Below are positions 13,890-16,867 of a DNA stretch of 16,867 nt, piece by piece. The DNA lies in NCBI GenBank assembly GCA_025350445.1, contig JANXXV010000949.1, positions 1 through 16,867 of the forward strand, written 5' to 3'. Source of the DNA: Bryobacteraceae bacterium. Its GTDB lineage: Bacteria; Acidobacteriota; Terriglobia; Bryobacterales; Bryobacteraceae. Within the stretch, counting starts at the first letter, position 1. Every line of letters begins with the position of its first letter. Both the position numbers and the translations under genes were made by a program. Below the pieces are notes generated by a model that worked only from the letters and a program-made list of their open reading frames with translations, searched no databases and was not told the origin of the DNA.

Positions 13890-14849
13890 ATGGAAACATC
13901 CAGCTTCGCGCTGCGTCCTATGCTCATGTCTAAAATTCGGGCGACCGCGGCACTGTTGACCCTGGGATTTCCCATTTTGGCGCAGGAGCCCGTCATCACC
14001 TTCCGCACTGAGATCAGCCTGGTAAAAGTGGATGTGAAGGTCTCCACTGCGGCCCCCCGGAACATTTCCGGCCTCACTAAAGAAGATTTTCTCATCTTCG
14101 ATGAAGACGCCCCGCAACCCATTTCCCATTTCGCCAGCGAGTCGGAACCGCTCGACCTGCTGCTGTTACTGGATGTCAGCAACAGCATGACCCGCTCGCT
14201 AAGTGCCATGGCTGGGAAGACGCGCGAAGCTCTCGGCCAATTGCATAACGGTGACCGCGTGGCGCTGATGCTTTTCTCCACCCGCAGCGAAGTGGTACAG
14301 CCGCTCACTGAGGACTTCCACCTGATTCAAACACAGATCCTGGGTTCCATCTATAAGCAAAGCCTTGGCAGTGGAACGCTGGTGAATGAGGCGTTGGTGA
14401 TGGCCGCGCACTATCTGCAAGCGGAGCCGCCGCGCGGCCGCCGCGCCATTCTGATCGTCACCGACAATCAGAGTGCCCGCGCCGCTGCCACCAGCGAACA
14501 AGTGCTCCGCGCTCTGTCCGATGCCAACATCACGATGAATGCTCTGGTCACCGGCAACGCGCCATTACCCGCTGCAGCCGCCCGCTACACCGACCCGGCA
14601 AACAAAGCGCCGGACGTGCTGCAGTACACCTTGCGAACCGGCGGGGAACTTCTCACCGGCGACAGCCCAGCCGCCAGCTTCCGCAAAATCGTCGAGAGCA
14701 TTCTCACCCGTTACACCGTCGACTACGCAGCGCCCGCCGCCGACCCAGGCTCGTACCGGCGCATTCGCGTGGAACTTTCGCCCAACGCCAAAGCGCGGTA
14801 CCCTGGCGCAAAAGTGGAAGCCCGCGCCGGTTACTACACCGGTAAGTAA
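13890..14849 (+). CDS. Secreted VWFA-domain protein, acidobacterial type
   Basis: A 319-residue protein of the VWFA-related family expanded in Acidobacteriota. A signal peptide (KIRATAALLTLGFPILAQ) is followed by a conserved prefix domain (ISLVKVDVKVS, then GLTKEDFLIFDEDAPQPIS) at about 40-82 and a von Willebrand A fold at about 88-275. The MIDAS motif DVSNS is at 95-99, with Thr at SGTLVNEAL and Asp at LIVTDNQSA as further metal ligands. The role is probably metal-dependent adhesion or complex assembly in the periplasm; nothing specific can be said. ATG at 13890 lies 3 bases after the response-regulator stop. In-frame ATGs at 13920 and 13926 would give a cleaner signal peptide and are possible true starts. 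The response regulator may be co-transcribed with it. Confidence 0.85.
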   Translation: METSSFALRPMLMSKIRATAALLTLGFPILAQEPVITFRTEISLVKVDVKVSTAAPRNISGLTKEDFLIFDEDAPQPISHFASESEPLDLLLLLDVSNSMTRSLSAMAGKTREALGQLHNGDRVALMLFSTRSEVVQPLTEDFHLIQTQILGSIYKQSLGSGTLVNEALVMAAHYLQAEPPRGRRAILIVTDNQSARAAATSEQVLRALSDANITMNALVTGNAPLPAAAARYTDPANKAPDVLQYTLRTGGELLTGDSPAASFRKIVESILTRYTVDYAAPAADPGSYRRIRVELSPNAKARYPGAKVEARAGYYTGK

Positions 14850-14877
14850 CCGCTGTGCGGAACCCGTTTCGACAACT

Positions 14878-15322
14878 TCACCGCAATCCAGGTTCATGGA
14901 GATCATGCTTGCGGACTCGGTTGCAACGCCGCGCTGCCGCACGTTTTCCAGTAACGGTGTTCGCCGCTATCGCCCTGTTGCTCTCAATGTCGGGAGTCTA
15001 CGGTCTAATGTCGCACCTGGTGGCGCGCCGCACCAGCGAGATTGGCGTTCGCCTGGCCCTCGGCGCCGGTCCCGCCGGCATCGCAGGGCTGATTCTGCGC
15101 CGTGCCGCGATATTCGCCGCCGCCGGCCCGATCATAGGGCCAGCCATCGCCACGTTCGGATCGAAAATACTCGATAGCCCGCTTTTCTGACTGACGCACA
15201 CCGTCGCGCTCCCCTACGGCATCGCCGCCGTGGCTCTGGCCCTCGTCCTGTTATTCGCCGCGGCCCTACCCGCGTATCGCGCGGCGAAGATCGATCCGGT
15301 GACGGCAGTTCGCGAGGATTAG
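14878..15322 (+). pseudogene. Broken 3' end of a MacB-like/orphan ABC permease gene
   Basis: Remains of the C-terminal FtsX-type domain of a large permease common in Acidobacteriota. One frame gives MEIMLADSVATPRCRT (from 14896), which matches the segment before the first C-terminal helix. The reading then shifts to another frame near 14945 (FAAIALLLSMSGVYGLMSHL, then VARRTSEIGVRLALGAG). That frame meets TGA at 15188-15190 and continues without other stops as TVALPYGIAAVALALVLLF, then ALPAYRAAKIDPVTAVRED and TAG at 15320-15322, the normal family end. So there is at least one frameshift and one nonsense codon, and the N-terminal bulk is missing. It is not a functional gene. Sequencing error could explain one lesion but not the missing 5' part. 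Confidence 0.75.
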
Positions 15323-15337
15323 AACCAGGCTTAGAAT

Positions 15338-16177
15338 GTGTGTAGAGGCGGACGTATCAGCTTGCCCAAGACACTGCGGCGATTGACCATCGGCCTCATC
15401 CTCATCACCGCGGTCTACGCCTTTCAGCTTCCCTTCCGCCAATTTCCCGGAGTGGAATACGAAGGCTTCGCAATCGAACCCGACTGGCAGGAGAAAACAG
15501 AATTCGCCTTCGCCCGCCTGATGTTTCCGCCCGGTGAAAACGACGGCTATCGTGGCCGCTACGATGGCGACTGGCGCAAAGGCCTGTCACTTTGGACACA
15601 GGATTATCCGCGAGCCGACCGTCACTTTTCGCAAGCTCTGCGCCGTCTCACCCGCATCCATGTGCGCTCTGTCGAACAACCCATCAATCTCGATGAGGGC
15701 GATGCGTACAACTGGCCCTGGCTCTACGCGGTGCAGGTGGGCGAATGGGGAATCACTCCCGGCCAGGGGAAACTTCTCCGCGACTACCTGCTCCGCGGCG
15801 GCTTCTTTATGGCCGACGATCTGCATGGCGACTACGAGTGGCAGGTGTTCGAAAAGAGCCTGAAACTCGTCTTTCCGGACCGTTCCATAGTCGAGATAGA
15901 AGACGCCGACGCCATCTTCCACACCGTCTACGATCTGGACGATCGCTTCCAGGTGCCAGGCGCCGCACATCTGCGTTTGGGCTATAAAAACGATGGCAAG
16001 GTGCCGCACTGGCGCGGCATCTACGACGACAAAGGGCGCATCATGATCGCCATCTCATACAATTCCGACATCGGCGATGCCTGGGAATATGCAGACTCCA
16101 TTCGCTACCCCGAGAAGTTCTCGGGCCTCGCCATCCGCATGGGAGTAAACTACGTCGTGTACGCCATGACCCATTAA
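15338..16177 (+). CDS. DUF4159 domain-containing secreted protein
   Basis: A 279-residue protein. One N-terminal hydrophobic helix (RRLTIGLILITAVYAFQLPF) serves as a signal peptide or anchor. The rest is a DUF4159-type domain: FAFARLMFPPGENDGYRG, WTQDYPRADRHFSQALRRLT, YAVQVGEWGITPGQGKLLRDY, LRGGFFMADDLHGDYEW and the family-typical ending GLAIRMGVNYVVYAMTH. The domain resembles a class I glutamine amidotransferase-like fold, but its activity is not known. DUF4159 proteins often appear beside MoxR/VWFA (BatA-like) genes; a VWFA gene lies 0.5 kb upstream. GTG at 15338 is the most upstream usable start. TTG at 15362, after GAGGCGG, is a credible alternative that removes eight residues. Confidence 0.82.
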   Translation: MCRGGRISLPKTLRRLTIGLILITAVYAFQLPFRQFPGVEYEGFAIEPDWQEKTEFAFARLMFPPGENDGYRGRYDGDWRKGLSLWTQDYPRADRHFSQALRRLTRIHVRSVEQPINLDEGDAYNWPWLYAVQVGEWGITPGQGKLLRDYLLRGGFFMADDLHGDYEWQVFEKSLKLVFPDRSIVEIEDADAIFHTVYDLDDRFQVPGAAHLRLGYKNDGKVPHWRGIYDDKGRIMIAISYNSDIGDAWEYADSIRYPEKFSGLAIRMGVNYVVYAMTH

Positions 16178-16261
16178 GATGATCTCCCGTATCCAGCGGA
16201 GGGCGGTCCCCCTGAACCGCGCCGGATGCCTCGTCCGGCTCCGGCCGGACACCAGGTCCAA

Positions 16262-16867
16262 ATGAAGAGCGCCCTTTCCAGACGAGCCTTCCTAACCGTA
16301 CCCGCGATGGCCAAAGCCGCCTCGCCCGCCATCCGCCGCGAAGTATTCCGCGCCTCGCCCAAGCAAGGCGTGGCTGCCATGGCGTACGCCTGGTACACCA
16401 GCGCGGACGGTGGAAACATGACTTCGATCGAGCAACACTGGACGCGCTCGGACACCATCGACGTAGCCTACCTTCGCCGTTCCCGCGATCACGGCGAAAC
16501 CTGGACTCAGCCGGAAGAGCTGCGGACCGGCGAACGCACGGCGGCCGGAATGCTCCGCCGCCATCCTCGCGCCGGCTTCATCGACCCGCCCACCGGGCGC
16601 TACATCGAGTTTTGGACCGCAGGCATCCTGCCCACCGACGACCCGCTGGAAGGCATGCACCGCTGGAATATCTTCTACCGAACCGGCGGCATCGAACAGC
16701 AAATCATCCACAGCGGCGCGGAGTTCAACGCCACCCATCCGCTGCCCGGAGTCTTCACCGGCAAGAACTGCGTGATGCTCGGCGACATGCCGTTCACTCC
16801 GCTGGGATTGGCCGATGGCCGCATCCTGGTCCCCATACAAATAACGCCGCTCGGGCCAGACGGAAAA
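16262..16867 (+). CDS. Sialidase/BNR-repeat-like secreted protein (5' part only)
   Basis: The first 202 codons of a gene that leaves the window on the right. The N-terminus MKSALSRRAFLTVPAMAKAA contains an RR-x-F-L motif of Tat-type export signals. RRSRDHGETWTQPEEL is an Asp-box-like motif of the exo-alpha-sialidase/BNR beta-propeller superfamily, followed by GYI/RYIEFWTAGIL, IIHSGAEFNATHPLPGVF and LADGRILVPIQI, which fit further propeller blades. In Acidobacteriota such proteins are common and many are not true sialidases; the catalytic residues cannot be judged from this half. ATG at 16262 follows AGGTCC at a plausible distance. It lies 84 bases after the DUF4159 stop, with a small hairpin (CCGGA/TCCGG) in between. 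Confidence 0.7.
   Translation, partial: MKSALSRRAFLTVPAMAKAASPAIRREVFRASPKQGVAAMAYAWYTSADGGNMTSIEQHWTRSDTIDVAYLRRSRDHGETWTQPEELRTGERTAAGMLRRHPRAGFIDPPTGRYIEFWTAGILPTDDPLEGMHRWNIFYRTGGIEQQIIHSGAEFNATHPLPGVFTGKNCVMLGDMPFTPLGLADGRILVPIQITPLGPDGK

Noticed and set aside
1..16867. CRISPR array, insertion sequence, prophage or toxin-antitoxin module
   Set aside because: No regularly spaced direct repeats, transposase, integrase, phage structural gene or small toxin/antitoxin pair could be recognised on either strand.

Overview
The window looks like a chromosomal segment of a GC-rich Acidobacteriota, most likely a Solibacter/Bryobacter-type genome. The evidence is gene content: a carboxypeptidase-regulatory/plug TonB-dependent receptor, a VWFA protein of the acidobacterial type, remnants of an orphan MacB-like permease, a DUF4159 protein and a PEP-CTERM protein. 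The organism is an inference; no 16S or other marker with species resolution is present. mnmG, parA, parB and three parS-like palindromes together indicate an origin-proximal position, although no DnaA-box cluster was seen.

Left part (1-6999, all minus strand). The 5' end of a TonB-dependent receptor gene leaves the window at base 1. A stop-codon-overlapping remnant of what looks like a PepSY membrane protein lies just upstream of it. Next is a PEP-CTERM surface protein. Then comes a tight three-gene surface-polysaccharide operon, transcribed ATPase -> methyltransferase -> glycosyltransferase: a Wzt-like ABC exporter ATPase with a C-terminal sugar-binding-type domain, a SAM methyltransferase with a coiled-coil tail, and a two-domain GT2-GT4 glycosyltransferase. 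It has its own recognisable promoter and RBS, but no partner permease is in the window.

Middle part (7000-12000). A 400-bp non-coding stretch holds a strong rod-like RNA fold (7051-7188), a second hairpin, and a good promoter driving a tRNA with anticodon CAU. One base beyond that tRNA lies the end of parB, which is translationally overlapped by parA. About 1 kb without a convincing gene follows, containing three parS-like sites, a diverged ~155-bp tandem duplication and several inverted repeats; rsmG (gidB), often found between mnmG and parA, is not there. mnmG follows and is divergent from purD.

Right part (12000-16867, all plus strand). purD starts at TTG and is followed by tRNA-Arg(CCT) with its own promoter, a single-domain response regulator, a secreted VWFA protein, a broken ABC permease 3' end (frameshift plus in-frame stop), a DUF4159 protein, and the start of a secreted sialidase/BNR-like protein that leaves the window at the right edge.

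No convincing wholly new system was found. The best candidates for new biology are the rod-like RNA at 7051-7188 and the repeat-bearing parS interval at 9100-10118.
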